Assembly (NCBI RefSeq): GCF_003465825.1
Contig: NZ_QSBV01000017.1
Span: forward strand, 1 to 50,486
Source of the DNA: Collinsella sp. AF02-46-1
GTDB lineage: Bacteria; Actinomycetota; Coriobacteriia; Coriobacteriales; Coriobacteriaceae
DNA length: 50,486 nucleotides
Reading direction: 5' to 3'
Position 1 is the first letter of the stretch; every line of letters begins with the position of its first letter. The position numbers were made by a program, and so were the translations under genes. Below are positions 39,165-50,467 of this stretch, piece after piece. A model generated the notes under the pieces. It was not told the origin of the DNA, searched no databases, and worked only from the letters and a program-made list of their open reading frames with translations.

Positions 39165-40517
39165 ATGTCTGACGACTTTTACACCATGGTCGATTCCGGA
39201 GACCCGGCACCCGACAACGAGCACATCACCGGCGTGCGCGAAGAGCGTGAGGAAGGCGAGCAGACGACCACGCAGGCGCCAAAAGCCATGTACGCCGCGC
39301 GCATCGCCGTCTATGACGACATGCTGTCGACACCGCGTGTGATCGTCATTGATCCGCAAGATGTCCGCACGTATTTGGAAGAGACGACCAACACCGTCTA
39401 CCAGTGCATGAAAGAACAAGGTGGCCATATCTCGCTCATGGTCATCCGCGAGATTGTCGAAAACTTTATCCACGCACACTTTGCCGAGCCCATCATCTCG
39501 ATTCTGGACGGCGGAGACACCATCCGCTTTGCTGATCAAGGACCCGGCATCGACGACAAGGAGCGCGCTTTCGACTTTGGCGTTACCAGCGCAAACAGCA
39601 AGATGAAGCGCTATATCCGTGGAACCGGAGCAGGGTTTCCCATGGTGCAGGAGTATTTGGAAAACGCCGGCGGGGCCGTGTCCATCGAGGACAATATGGG
39701 CAACGGCACCGTGGTTACGGTAAGCCTGGACCCTAAACGCGTGCAGGAAATCGAACGCGCCGGCGGGCGCGGTGCTGCCGTGCGGCCCGAGACGGAGCAG
39801 CCCGCATATCCCCTGCCGGGAGCTTTTGCGCAGCAGCCCATGGCAACGCAACAGATGCAGCCCCGCGTGGGACAGATGCAGCAGCCCGGAATGCTTCCTA
39901 CACAAGAGCCCCAGGCGGCGTCGATGTCGATGCCGCCAAACGTGCCACAGGCCATGCCGCTGGCGGATCAGGATACAGCAGCAATGCAGCAGGCGACGGG
40001 GGCACCGGGTAGCCAGCAAATGGGCTATCAGCCGTACCAACAGGGATATCCATATCAGCAGATGCAGCCACTGGGGTATGGCCAGCAGTTCCCGCAGCAG
40101 TACCAGCAGGGATATCAGCAGCCGTACCAGCAGATGCCGCAGCAGCAGTACAACCCCTGGGCCCAGCAGATGCCTCCGCAGCCTTACCAACAGTGGCCTC
40201 AAAGTTTTCAACAGCAAATGCCGCCGATGCAGAGTTCTCAACAACCAGCAGCTCAAATGATGTATCCTAATGCAGCAAATCAGTATGCGCAGCCACAACC
40301 GGACGTGTTCGTAAGCGATCGCGGCAACGCCGCGCTGGGCTATCTGGCGCAAAATCAAGCGTGCGGTGCTACCGATCTGGCGAGGGCGTTTGGAAACTCG
40401 GCCCCCACTTGGTCACGCACGCTCAATGACTTGGCGCAGGCCGGCTTGGTCATCAAGCATGGCCAGAAATACCATCTGACCGAACTCGGCGCCGCTCGCG
40501 TGCGAGCTCAGAGCTAA
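39165..40517 (+). CDS. GHKL ATPase - Gln-rich linker - winged-helix protein at origin
   Basis: A 450-residue protein in three parts. Residues about 55-190 form a histidine-kinase-type ATPase fold without a phospho-acceptor domain: IREIVENFIHAHF (N-box, Asn100), FADQGPGID (G1, 123-130), FGVTSANSK and RGTGAGFPMVQEYL (G2, 152-165), NGTVVTVSL. Residues about 205-375 are a disordered linker very rich in Gln, Met, Pro and Tyr. Residues about 380-450 form a winged-helix (ATDLARAFGNSAPTWSRTLNDLAQAGLV). ATP-binding residues look intact. It lies 15 bases upstream of dnaA on the same strand. I know no characterised protein of this layout; an ATP-dependent DNA-binding regulator near the origin is my inference. 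Confidence 0.8.
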   Translation: MSDDFYTMVDSGDPAPDNEHITGVREEREEGEQTTTQAPKAMYAARIAVYDDMLSTPRVIVIDPQDVRTYLEETTNTVYQCMKEQGGHISLMVIREIVENFIHAHFAEPIISILDGGDTIRFADQGPGIDDKERAFDFGVTSANSKMKRYIRGTGAGFPMVQEYLENAGGAVSIEDNMGNGTVVTVSLDPKRVQEIERAGGRGAAVRPETEQPAYPLPGAFAQQPMATQQMQPRVGQMQQPGMLPTQEPQAASMSMPPNVPQAMPLADQDTAAMQQATGAPGSQQMGYQPYQQGYPYQQMQPLGYGQQFPQQYQQGYQQPYQQMPQQQYNPWAQQMPPQPYQQWPQSFQQQMPPMQSSQQPAAQMMYPNAANQYAQPQPDVFVSDRGNAALGYLAQNQACGATDLARAFGNSAPTWSRTLNDLAQAGLVIKHGQKYHLTELGAARVRAQS

Positions 40518-40532
40518 AGAACGGGAGAGATA

Positions 40533-42257
40533 GTGGACGAGGAAGCAAGCATCATCCTGGGGGATGCCATCGCCTTTTGCCAGCGCGACGGCCAAGATGC
40601 ACGCCTCATCAACATGCTGGGGCAATCGCGCGCCATAAGCCTAACCGAAGATACGCTCACGATCGAGGCCCCCTCGCGCTTTGCCATCGCGCAGCTCAAA
40701 AAGCATCAGCCGACCATTGAGGCCTATCTGGAAGAAATCGCCTTTGCACCGATTGCGCTCGACATCGTGGCACCGCAAGGCGCCGCGACGGAATCCGCTG
40801 CCGCGACGGCGCCCGCCACGGCTCCCGCTGCTTCCCCGGCGGCGCCGGCCTCCGCAGGCGACGTGCCGACAATCGGGCACCAGCACAGCGATGTTTCCCG
40901 TGAAACCATGGCACCGTTGCCGACCGCGGCGGCGACGTCAACGAACGCACCCGTCACGCACATGCCCATCGCTCACGACGCAACGACGGGCGCGGATTCG
41001 GGCATTGCAATCAAGAACACGCTCTCGGCCGATGATTTTCGTCGCATGATGAACCAGATGAAGGGCGGAGCGCCAACTAAATCCACGCAAGCTGCGACCC
41101 CCGCTTCACCCATGCCAGCACCGACCGCGCCGGCCGAACAGAATACGGATGGAGCCCCGCTCGCCGCGAACTCAAAATTTACCTTTGAGAACTTTGTCTA
41201 CGGCCCCGAGAACAGCCATGCCTATCGCTCGGCACTCAAGTTTGCCGCCCTCGCGGACGAGCGGGGCACGTGCACATCACTGTTCATCTACGGCAAATCG
41301 GGCCTGGGCAAGACGCACCTGCTGCTTGCCATCAAAAACGAGCTCGCCGAAAAGTCGCCCGAGATCAAGGTCAAGTATGCCAACTCCCAGGCATATCTGG
41401 ACGACCTGATGACCGAGTTCGACCGCCAAAAGAAGAGCAACGCCCCCATCATGCAGGCGTACCACGGCGTGGACGTGCTCATCATCGACGACATCCAAAA
41501 CATCATCGGCAAGCGCGCGAGCGTGGACTACTTTTTCCAGCTCATGGACGAGTTCATCCGCAACAACAAGAAGGTCGTCATCGCGGCAGACCGCGCCCCC
41601 AAGGACCTGAGCATGGACGAGCGTCTAACCAGCCGCTTCAACGCCGGCATGCTCTGCCTGGTCGCAGAGCCCAGCTACGAAATGAAATACAAGATCTTGC
41701 AGCGCTATTACGAGAACACCATCGTCGCCGCTCCCGAGGCAGGCGACGACTCGCTGCTGGCGGCCTATGGGGGCGACGGCGGGCACCTAACCGACGAGCA
41801 CTTTAAACACATGGCCGAGGTCTCGGGCACCAACATCCGCGAACTCGAGAGCTTTTGCGAGCGCTGCGCCGGCGAGGCGGGCGACCGCGAGCGCGAGGGC
41901 GGGGAGCTCACCTTTGACGATATCGACGCCATCGCCAGCCAGTACTTTGACACATCGGCCAAAAAGATCAACGTCCAGACGGTTCAGTCCGTCATCGAAG
42001 AGCAGTACGGCGTGACGCACGAGGAGCTCATCGGCCCGCGTCGCAACGCCAATATCGCCAAAGCACGCCATATCGCTATCTACCTGGCCATCGAGATGTG
42101 CGAGATGACGACCACGGCGGTGGGCGCCGAATTTGGCAACCGCAACCACTCGACCGTCAGCACGAGTTACAAAAAGGTCCAGAAGATGATCCAGGAAGAC
42201 CGCACCGTCACCGAAGACCTCAAGTCGCTGCGCGATAAAATTACACTGCGCTCGTAG
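40533..42257 (+). CDS. dnaA: Chromosomal replication initiator DnaA
   Basis: A 574-residue initiator, long because of its linker. Domain I is about 1-75; domain II (about 82-210) is Ala/Pro/Thr-rich; the AAA+ domain III (about 215-440) has Walker A GKSGLGKT (254-261) and the Walker B VDVLIIDDIQ; domain IV (about 465-574) carries the DNA-binding signature GAEFGNRNHSTVSTSYKKV. The start is a GTG after GGGAGAG. Residues 120-125 (DVSRET) are encoded by a parS-like sequence. It shares a strand and a 15-base gap with the GHKL gene, so the two may be co-transcribed. Confidence 0.97.
   Translation: MDEEASIILGDAIAFCQRDGQDARLINMLGQSRAISLTEDTLTIEAPSRFAIAQLKKHQPTIEAYLEEIAFAPIALDIVAPQGAATESAAATAPATAPAASPAAPASAGDVPTIGHQHSDVSRETMAPLPTAAATSTNAPVTHMPIAHDATTGADSGIAIKNTLSADDFRRMMNQMKGGAPTKSTQAATPASPMPAPTAPAEQNTDGAPLAANSKFTFENFVYGPENSHAYRSALKFAALADERGTCTSLFIYGKSGLGKTHLLLAIKNELAEKSPEIKVKYANSQAYLDDLMTEFDRQKKSNAPIMQAYHGVDVLIIDDIQNIIGKRASVDYFFQLMDEFIRNNKKVVIAADRAPKDLSMDERLTSRFNAGMLCLVAEPSYEMKYKILQRYYENTIVAAPEAGDDSLLAAYGGDGGHLTDEHFKHMAEVSGTNIRELESFCERCAGEAGDREREGGELTFDDIDAIASQYFDTSAKKINVQTVQSVIEEQYGVTHEELIGPRRNANIAKARHIAIYLAIEMCEMTTTAVGAEFGNRNHSTVSTSYKKVQKMIQEDRTVTEDLKSLRDKITLRS
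40892..40907. promoter_or_regulatory. parS-like site inside dnaA
   Basis: TGTTTCCCGTGAAACC matches parS at 14 of 16 positions. It lies in the flexible linker codons of dnaA, where sequence is free to vary. Confidence 0.6.
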
Positions 42258-42495
42258 GGAAATAGAGACACCTGTTGAAAACTTGTCGAAACCACGGGCA
42301 TAAGGTGTCTAAAACCCAACCCGCGGTGATGAAAAGTTTTGCGCAAGTTTTGAACGTGGAAAACCACCCCTGTTGCACACAGGTTGCTGTCGATTCTCTT
42401 TCTGGGTCTGACCTGCGTCTTTGGGAGTAATCAACAGTTTCGTCAGTGCTATTACTATTATTAAGATATTTATATCTATAGAAAGGTATTAAAAG
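42258..42495. other. Candidate oriC between dnaA and dnaN
   Basis: A 238-bp gap containing TGTTGAAAA (42273-42281, the complement of TTTTCAACA), TGTTGCACA (42371-42379) and AAAAGTTTTGCGCAAGTTTTG repeats, followed by an AT-rich tract 42447-42494 that could be the unwinding element. It also must carry the dnaN promoter. The dnaA-dnaN gap is the usual oriC site in Gram-positives; the exact boxes are inferred. Confidence 0.6.
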
Positions 42496-43599
42496 ATGAA
42501 GTTCACCGTCAGCCAGAGCTCGCTTACACAAGCCATCGGCGTCGTTATGAAGGGTGTCGCTTCGGCATCCACCCTTCCCATCCTGTCGGGCGTGCTCGTT
42601 AAGGCCCAAGACGGCATCTTGGAATTCCAGACCTCTAACTACACTATCTCGATCCGTCATCGCATCGCGGCGCATGTCGAAGAAGAGGGCGAGATGGTTA
42701 TCCCCTGTAAGATGCTCTCCAATATCACCAAGACCCTCCCCGATGCCCCGGTCACCTTTGAGCTGTCCGAGCGCCAGGTGCTGATTGGTTGCGAGAAGAG
42801 CTCTTTTAGGCTGAACACGCTCGATGCCAATGACTTCCCCGAGTTTCCGGCCTATGCCATCGAGAGTGCCGTGGAGCTGCCGACCGATGTCTTGTCCGAA
42901 ATGGTCGGCCGCGTGTGGCGCGTCACCTCGACCGACAAGGCTCGCCCCATCCTGGGCGGCGTGCACATGAAGGTCGAGAACAACACCGTACGCCTGGTGG
43001 CGACCGATTCCTTCCGCTTGGCCGTGTGCGATACGCAGGTCGAGACCTCGACCCTCGAGGGCTCCTTTGAGCTCAACGTTCCGGCTGACGCCTTTAACGA
43101 CGCGCTGAACATCATGGCCAGCCAGGCGACCATCATGATCGGGGCTACCGACACCCAGGTCGTCTTCGAGGCCGGCAACACCACCTACGTGTCGCGTCGC
43201 ATCGAGGGCGTGTACCCCAACTACAAGCAGCTCATCCCCGATTCGTGCGTGACGAGCGTCAAGATCGATGTCGCCGCCTTTAACGCCGCCCTCAAGCGCG
43301 TGGCCGTTATCGCGAGCGCCAACCCCGCCGTCAAGTTCGAGATCGATGTCGAGAACGGGCAGATGGGCCTGTCCTCCATTTCCAATGACCAGGACCTTGC
43401 GCAGGAGACGATCGATGTCGAGGCTGAGGGCGAGTCGGGTACCATCGCCTTCAACTACCACTACATCTTCGGCTGCCTCAATGCCCTGTCCAAGGAGAAG
43501 GAGATCACGCTGGAGCTCAAGAGCTACTCGCAGGCGGGCATCTTCAAGTCCTACGACAAGATCAACTACCTGTACCTGGTCATGCCGGTCCGCATCTAG
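42496..43599 (+). CDS. dnaN: DNA polymerase III sliding clamp (beta subunit)
   Basis: A 367-residue clamp with the three-domain beta fold: KFTVSQSSLTQAIGVVMKGVAS at the start, LRRI-equivalent segments such as MVGRVWRVTSTDKARPILGGVHM, FRLAVCDTQ, VSRRIEGVYPNYKQLIP, and the C-terminal YLYLVMPVRI that forms part of the peptide-binding pocket. It keeps the polymerase on DNA and binds many repair proteins. AAAGG lies nine bases before the ATG. recF follows after ten bases. Confidence 0.97.
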   Translation: MKFTVSQSSLTQAIGVVMKGVASASTLPILSGVLVKAQDGILEFQTSNYTISIRHRIAAHVEEEGEMVIPCKMLSNITKTLPDAPVTFELSERQVLIGCEKSSFRLNTLDANDFPEFPAYAIESAVELPTDVLSEMVGRVWRVTSTDKARPILGGVHMKVENNTVRLVATDSFRLAVCDTQVETSTLEGSFELNVPADAFNDALNIMASQATIMIGATDTQVVFEAGNTTYVSRRIEGVYPNYKQLIPDSCVTSVKIDVAAFNAALKRVAVIASANPAVKFEIDVENGQMGLSSISNDQDLAQETIDVEAEGESGTIAFNYHYIFGCLNALSKEKEITLELKSYSQAGIFKSYDKINYLYLVMPVRI

Positions 43600-43608
43600 C
43601 GCTGCGCC

Positions 43609-44715
43609 ATGACCATGTTCGCCCGCGATCTTTCCGTCGCGCACTACCGCAGCTTCGATAGCTATCGCCTTGCCCTGGACGAGGGCGTGACGATACTTGC
43701 GGGACCCAACGCGGCGGGAAAGACCAATCTCATAGAGGCGCTGCAGCTGCTGACGAGCGGCGCCTCGTTTAGGCATCCGACCGCAGCCGAGCTCGTCCAT
43801 GACGGCGTGGGCTCGTGCAAGATCGAGCTGAGGCTCGAGGGCGACGGCCGCGTGCTTGATATGGGATTGAGCGCGGAGGACGGTAAGCGCTCGTTTAGTC
43901 GCAACGGCAAGAGATGCTCTGCCGCCGGTGTGCGCGGGATTCTGCCGAGCGTGCTGTTTTGCCCCGACCATCTGGACATGGTTAAGCGAGGCGCCAGTGT
44001 GCGCCGCGCCGCCCTCGATGACTTTGGCATGCAGCTGAGCGCACGCTATGCCGATCTTGCGAGCACCTATGGGCGCTGCGTGACCCAGCGTAACGCCTTG
44101 CTCAAGGAGACCTGGTGCTGCCGCGAGATGCTCGGCGCGTGGAACGATTCGATTGCCCGCGCGGGCTCGGCCCTGCTCGTGCACCGGTTGGCCCTGCTCG
44201 ACCGGCTGGCGGGCCATGTGCACACTGCCTACGGGCAAGTAGCGTCAGGTGAGGCCGCCAACGTGACCTATGCGTCCACGCTGGGGGCTTTGCCCCAGGT
44301 CGAGGATCGCGAAGAGCTGAAGGGTTGGGCGTACGAGCGCATGCTGGCCGCCCTTGACGAGCATGCCGACGAGGAAATTCGCCGCGGCGTGACGTTGGTG
44401 GGACCGCATCGCGACGAGATTGAGTTTACCGTGGCGGGTCGCTCCGCCCGTTCATTTGCCAGCCAAGGACAGCAGCGCACGCTGGTGCTGTCCTGGAAGG
44501 TGGCCGAGGTTGCCGTGGCTCGCGATGTCCTGGGCACCGCCCCACTGCTGCTTTTGGACGACGTGATGAGCGAGCTCGACGGCGAGCGTCGCGGCGCTTT
44601 CCTGCGGCTGATCGGCGATGATATCCAGACGGTCATAACCACGACCAACCTGGGGTACTTTACCGATGACCTGCTTGATCGAGCCAAGGTGGTGAGCATG
44701 GGTGAGACGTGCTAA
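43609..44715 (+). CDS. recF: Recombination mediator RecF
   Basis: A 368-residue SMC-like ATPase that helps load RecA at gaps. Walker A is GPNAAGKTNLIEAL (about 33-46), the ABC-type signature FASQGQQRTLVLSWKVAEV is at about 283-301, and the Walker B is LLLLDDVMSELDGERRGAF. LSVAHYRSFDSYRL at the N-terminus is typical. The start could be residue 1 or 3; neither has a clear ribosome-binding site, so translation probably depends on coupling to dnaN. It overlaps the next gene by 14 bases. Confidence 0.95.
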   Translation: MTMFARDLSVAHYRSFDSYRLALDEGVTILAGPNAAGKTNLIEALQLLTSGASFRHPTAAELVHDGVGSCKIELRLEGDGRVLDMGLSAEDGKRSFSRNGKRCSAAGVRGILPSVLFCPDHLDMVKRGASVRRAALDDFGMQLSARYADLASTYGRCVTQRNALLKETWCCREMLGAWNDSIARAGSALLVHRLALLDRLAGHVHTAYGQVASGEAANVTYASTLGALPQVEDREELKGWAYERMLAALDEHADEEIRRGVTLVGPHRDEIEFTVAGRSARSFASQGQQRTLVLSWKVAEVAVARDVLGTAPLLLLDDVMSELDGERRGAFLRLIGDDIQTVITTTNLGYFTDDLLDRAKVVSMGETC

Positions 44716-45265
44716 TTACGAGCGCGAGAGCGAGACAGTCGCCTTCAGCGGGTTTTTGAACGCAGAGCGCCAGCGCATCCTGGCGGCTGCAACGCCTAAG
44801 CGCCGTGCGCAGATGGAGGCCGCCGAGGAGTCGCGCACGGTCTATCGCGCATGGAACGCGGTGTGCTCGGGCACGCGCGAGGGGCGGCATGTGACGGGAC
44901 TGCGCTACCTGCCCGAGTCCAATGAGCTGCTGGTGTATCTCGACTCGCCCTCGTGGACGCAGGAAATGACGCTGTTGCGCGAGATCATCCGCGCGCGCAT
45001 GGAGCGCGCCGGTGCGCATGTGGACGGCCTGGTGTTCAAAACCACCGCGCCCGGTCACACGCCGCCCGCCGCCAAGGAGCGCCTGCGCCCGGCGACGACC
45101 GAGCGCCCGCCGGCCCCGCACGCCGACCTAAGTGAGGCCGAGTGCACCGAGATCGAGCGCCAGGTGGCGCCCATCGAAGACCAAAAACTGCGCGAGGCCC
45201 TCGAGAATGCCATGAGAGCCAGTGCCGAGTGGGCCAAGGGCGTGCAAAGCAAAAAAGAGCCTTAA
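44702..45265 (+). CDS. DUF721 / DciA-like protein
   Basis: A 187-residue protein starting with a GTG within the recF end. The central part (about 50-100; VYRAWNAVCSGTREGRHVTGLRYLPESNELLVYLDSPSWTQEMTLLR broken into strands) fits the DUF721 domain, which in DciA helps load the replicative helicase. The recF-DUF721-gyrB order is common in actinobacteria. The C-terminal third is Pro/Ala/Glu-rich and ends in a charged helix. A terminator follows. DciA function here is inferred from family and position. Confidence 0.82.
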   Translation: MRRANYERESETVAFSGFLNAERQRILAAATPKRRAQMEAAEESRTVYRAWNAVCSGTREGRHVTGLRYLPESNELLVYLDSPSWTQEMTLLREIIRARMERAGAHVDGLVFKTTAPGHTPPAAKERLRPATTERPPAPHADLSEAECTEIERQVAPIEDQKLREALENAMRASAEWAKGVQSKKEP

Positions 45266-45292
45266 ATCGCATCTGGTGGCCTTGTAGAGCCA

Positions 45293-45321
45293 AATACCCT
45301 CGGTCCCGAGGGTATTTTTTT
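45293..45321 (+). terminator. Terminator after DUF721 gene
   Basis: AATACCCTCGG / CCGAGGGTATT stem with a 2-base minimal loop and T7, separating the dnaN-recF unit from gyrB. Confidence 0.9.
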
Positions 45322-45328
45322 ACGATAA

Positions 45329-47401
<2,073 letters not shown>

Positions 47402-47498
47402 GTTTCCCAGGCACCCCATCTTGCCCTTCAGGATTTCGGGCGCCGCACGCAAGGCGCGCGCCCTCATCCTTCAGGGCAACCTGGGGCACCTGGAAAAC
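47402..47498. repeat. Long imperfect hairpin between gyrB and gyrA
   Basis: Two arms of about 45 bases pair imperfectly, e.g. CCAGGCACCCCA with TGGGGCACCTGG, and TGCCCTTCAGGAT with ATCCTTCAGGGCA; GGGCGC and GCGCCC near the tip. No U-run follows. It may be a repeat element, a partial terminator or an mRNA-processing site. Confidence 0.65.
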
Positions 47499-47579
47499 CT
47501 AGGAGGGTTATCCGGTGTTCCCGGTAATTCGTCTCCGTGGCAGGGAACTAATGGACCACGCAAACCATGAGGAGGTAAC

Positions 47580-50321
47580 GTGGCAGACGATATCAACAAT
47601 AACGAGGGTATGGGCGAGGCCGGCGATGCCGGCATGCCCGACGATCTGAAGCGCCTGCTTGCCCGCGCTGAGCAGGGCGAGGACGGTGATCCTGACGCCT
47701 ATAACCCCGATGCCGATGATGACGAGGAAGAGGACGACGACGCCGAGCTCGAGGAGAGCTTTGGCGAAGTCGATCGTGGCGCCTCGGCCGGCGAGGATAT
47801 CAACGGCGGCCAGCTCCAGATTTCGGAGTTTGGCCGCGAGATGAAGCAGTCGTTTATCGAGTATTCGATGTCGGTCATCACGGCGCGCGCCCTGCCGGAC
47901 GTGCGCGATGGCTTAAAGCCGGTGCACCGCCGCATCCTGTACGCGATGAACGAGAGCGGCATCTACCCCAACCGCCCGCACAAGAAGTCGGCCTGGACGG
48001 TCGGCGAAGTTATCGGTAAGTACCACCCGCATGGCGACTCCGCGGTCTATGAGGCCATGGTCCGCCTGGCGCAGTGGTTCTCCATGCGCACGCCGCTCAT
48101 CGACGGTCACGGCAACTTCGGCAACATCGACGGCGACGGCGCGGCAGCCATGCGTTACACCGAGAGCCGCCTGGCCAAGCCCGCCATGGAACTGCTGCGT
48201 GACCTGCAGAAGGATACCGTCGACTGGCAGCCCAACTACGACGAATCGCTCGCCGAGCCCGTGGCACTGCCTGCGCGCTTCCCCAACCTGCTGGTCAACG
48301 GTAGCCAGGGCATCGCCGTCGGCATGGCCACCAATATCGCCCCGCATAACCTCACCGAGGCGATCGAGGCAACCTGCTACCTGATCGATAATCCCGACGC
48401 CACTGTCGACGAGCTCATGCAGATCATGCCCGGTCCGGACTTCCCCACCGGCGCCATCATCATGGGCAGTGCCGGTATTAAGCAGAGCTACGAGACCGGC
48501 CGCGGCTCCATTACCGTGCGCGCCAAGGCTCACGTGGAGTCCACCAAGACCGGCCGCAGCCGCCTGGTCTTTACCGAGATTCCCTACATGGTCAACAAGG
48601 GCACCCTGCAGGAGAAGATCGCCCAGCTCGTCAACGACAAGCGCATCGAGGGCATCTCGGATATGCGCGATGAGTCCAACCAGAAGGGTATCCGTCTGGT
48701 CATCGAACTCAAGAAGGGCGTCATCCCGCAGGTCGTGCTCAACAACCTGTACAAGTACACCTCGCTGCAGACGACCTTTGGCGCCAACAACCTGGCGCTT
48801 GTCAACGGCGTTCCCAAATGCCTGAGCCTGCGCGAGATGCTGCAGCACTACATCGACCACCAGGTCGACGTCGTCACCCGCCGCACCCGCTTCGACCTTA
48901 AGAAGGCCCGGGCCCGCGCGCATATCCTTGAGGGCTACCTGATGGCTCTCGACCATATTGACGAGGTCATCAGCATCATCCGTTCCTCGCAGACCGACTC
49001 CGAGGCCAGCAGCCGCCTGATCGAGCGCTTTGGCTTTACGCCCGAGCAGACCACGGCCATCCTCGAGATGAAGCTGCGCCGCCTGACCGGCCTGGAGCGC
49101 GACAAGATTCAGGAAGAGCTGGACGGCCTGCGCCGCGCCATCGCCTACTACGAGGACCTGCTGGCGCACGAGGGGAAGATCCTGGGCGTCATTAAGGAAG
49201 AGATGCGCGAGATCTCCAAGAAGTTCGGCGATAAGCGCCGCACCGAGATCAGCCATGTCGAGAAGGACCTGGACGTCGAGGACCTCATTGCCGACGAGGA
49301 CATGGTCGTGACCATCACCCACACCGGCTATGTCAAGCGCATCCCGGTGGCCGCCTACCGCGCCCAGAAGCGCGGCGGCAAGGGCGTCTCGGGCGTCAAC
49401 CTCAAAGAGGACGACGTCATCGACGAGATGTTCATCGCGTCCACGCACGAGTACGTGCTGTTCTTCTCGAGCAAGGGCAAGGTCTATCGCCTGAAGGTGC
49501 ACGAGCTGCCGGTGGGTACGCGCCAGGCACGCGGTACCGCGATCGTCAACCTGCTGCCCTTCGAGGAGGGCGAGAAGATCGCGAGCGTCATCAGCTGCCG
49601 CGAGTTCCCTGCCGACGAGTATCTGATGTTTGCCACCAAGAGCGGCATGGTCAAGAAGACCGTGATGAGCGCGTATGACCGCAGCCGTCGCGACGGCCTG
49701 ATCGCTATCAACCTGCGTGACGACGACGCGCTGCTGAACGTGCGCCGCGTGCGCGAGGGCGACAAGATTATCCTGGCCACCACCGCGGGCAAGGCGATCA
49801 TGTTCTCCGAGGAACAGGTGCGCGCCACCGGCCGCGATACCAGCGGCGTTCGCGGTATCGGTATGAAGGACGGCGTGAGCGTTCTGGGCATGGAAGTCAC
49901 TAACGGCAACGGCGATCTGTTCGTCATCACCGAGCGCGGCTACGGCAAGCGCACGCCGGTCGCGGACTACCCGGAGCAGAATCGCGGCGGCCAGGGCGTC
50001 TACACCATCCAAATGACCGAGCGTAAGGGCAACCTCGCGGCCATGAAGACGGTGGGCCCGCAGCACGAGCTGTTCATCGTGACGGAGGGCGCGACGGTCA
50101 TTCGCGTCAAGACCGACGAGATCAGCCAGACTGGCCGCGCTACCCAGGGCGTCAAGATGATGACCGTCGACGACAACGACCGCATCTGCGCCGTAGCCCG
50201 CATGACAGCAGCCAAGGAAAAACCCGAAGGCGAAGGTGTCGAGGCCGCAGCCGATACCGAAGAGGCCCCAGTCGACCTAGGCGACGGCAACGACATGCCA
50301 GAGGATCTCCTCGACGAGTAA
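47580..50321 (+). CDS. gyrA: DNA gyrase subunit A
   Basis: The DNA-cleaving gyrase subunit, 913 residues, starting with a GTG six bases after GGAGG. Catalytic Tyr193 (AAMRYTES) corresponds to Tyr122 of E. coli GyrA, so there is an extra N-terminal region of about 70 residues, strongly acidic ([16 protein letters not shown]). Resistance-determining positions are Ser154 and Glu158 ([10 protein letters not shown]), a susceptible-type pattern. The C-terminal beta-pinwheel contains the GyrA box-like QKRGGKG, which marks gyrase rather than topoisomerase IV. The C-terminus is also acidic. Confidence 0.97.
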   Translation: MADDINNNEGMGEAGDAGMPDDLKRLLARAEQGEDGDPDAYNPDADDDEEEDDDAELEESFGEVDRGASAGEDINGGQLQISEFGREMKQSFIEYSMSVITARALPDVRDGLKPVHRRILYAMNESGIYPNRPHKKSAWTVGEVIGKYHPHGDSAVYEAMVRLAQWFSMRTPLIDGHGNFGNIDGDGAAAMRYTESRLAKPAMELLRDLQKDTVDWQPNYDESLAEPVALPARFPNLLVNGSQGIAVGMATNIAPHNLTEAIEATCYLIDNPDATVDELMQIMPGPDFPTGAIIMGSAGIKQSYETGRGSITVRAKAHVESTKTGRSRLVFTEIPYMVNKGTLQEKIAQLVNDKRIEGISDMRDESNQKGIRLVIELKKGVIPQVVLNNLYKYTSLQTTFGANNLALVNGVPKCLSLREMLQHYIDHQVDVVTRRTRFDLKKARARAHILEGYLMALDHIDEVISIIRSSQTDSEASSRLIERFGFTPEQTTAILEMKLRRLTGLERDKIQEELDGLRRAIAYYEDLLAHEGKILGVIKEEMREISKKFGDKRRTEISHVEKDLDVEDLIADEDMVVTITHTGYVKRIPVAAYRAQKRGGKGVSGVNLKEDDVIDEMFIASTHEYVLFFSSKGKVYRLKVHELPVGTRQARGTAIVNLLPFEEGEKIASVISCREFPADEYLMFATKSGMVKKTVMSAYDRSRRDGLIAINLRDDDALLNVRRVREGDKIILATTAGKAIMFSEEQVRATGRDTSGVRGIGMKDGVSVLGMEVTNGNGDLFVITERGYGKRTPVADYPEQNRGGQGVYTIQMTERKGNLAAMKTVGPQHELFIVTEGATVIRVKTDEISQTGRATQGVKMMTVDDNDRICAVARMTAAKEKPEGEGVEAAADTEEAPVDLGDGNDMPEDLLDE

Positions 50322-50361
50322 GAGGCCCTAGCTGGTGAAAATCATCAGACCCCTTATATCG

Positions 50362-50394
50362 GCGGTCGGCGCGCTGCGCGCCGACCGCTTTTTT
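50362..50394 (+). terminator. gyrA terminator
   Basis: A 12-bp stem (GCGGTCGGCGCG / CGCGCCGACCGC) with a 3-base loop and T6, 40 bases after the gyrA stop codon. Confidence 0.92.
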
Positions 50395-50467
50395 GAAAAC
50401 CTTGGGATCCCATGGTCGCTGGGCCGGCGAGATGGTTTTGGTTTGTCGCGAGTTCCGCACGCAAAGA

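Noticed and set aside
39800..40270. Tandem repeat or CRISPR-like array
   Set aside because: The repeats are irregular CAG/ATG/CC-type codons that encode the Gln/Met/Pro-rich linker in frame; there are no evenly spaced identical repeats.
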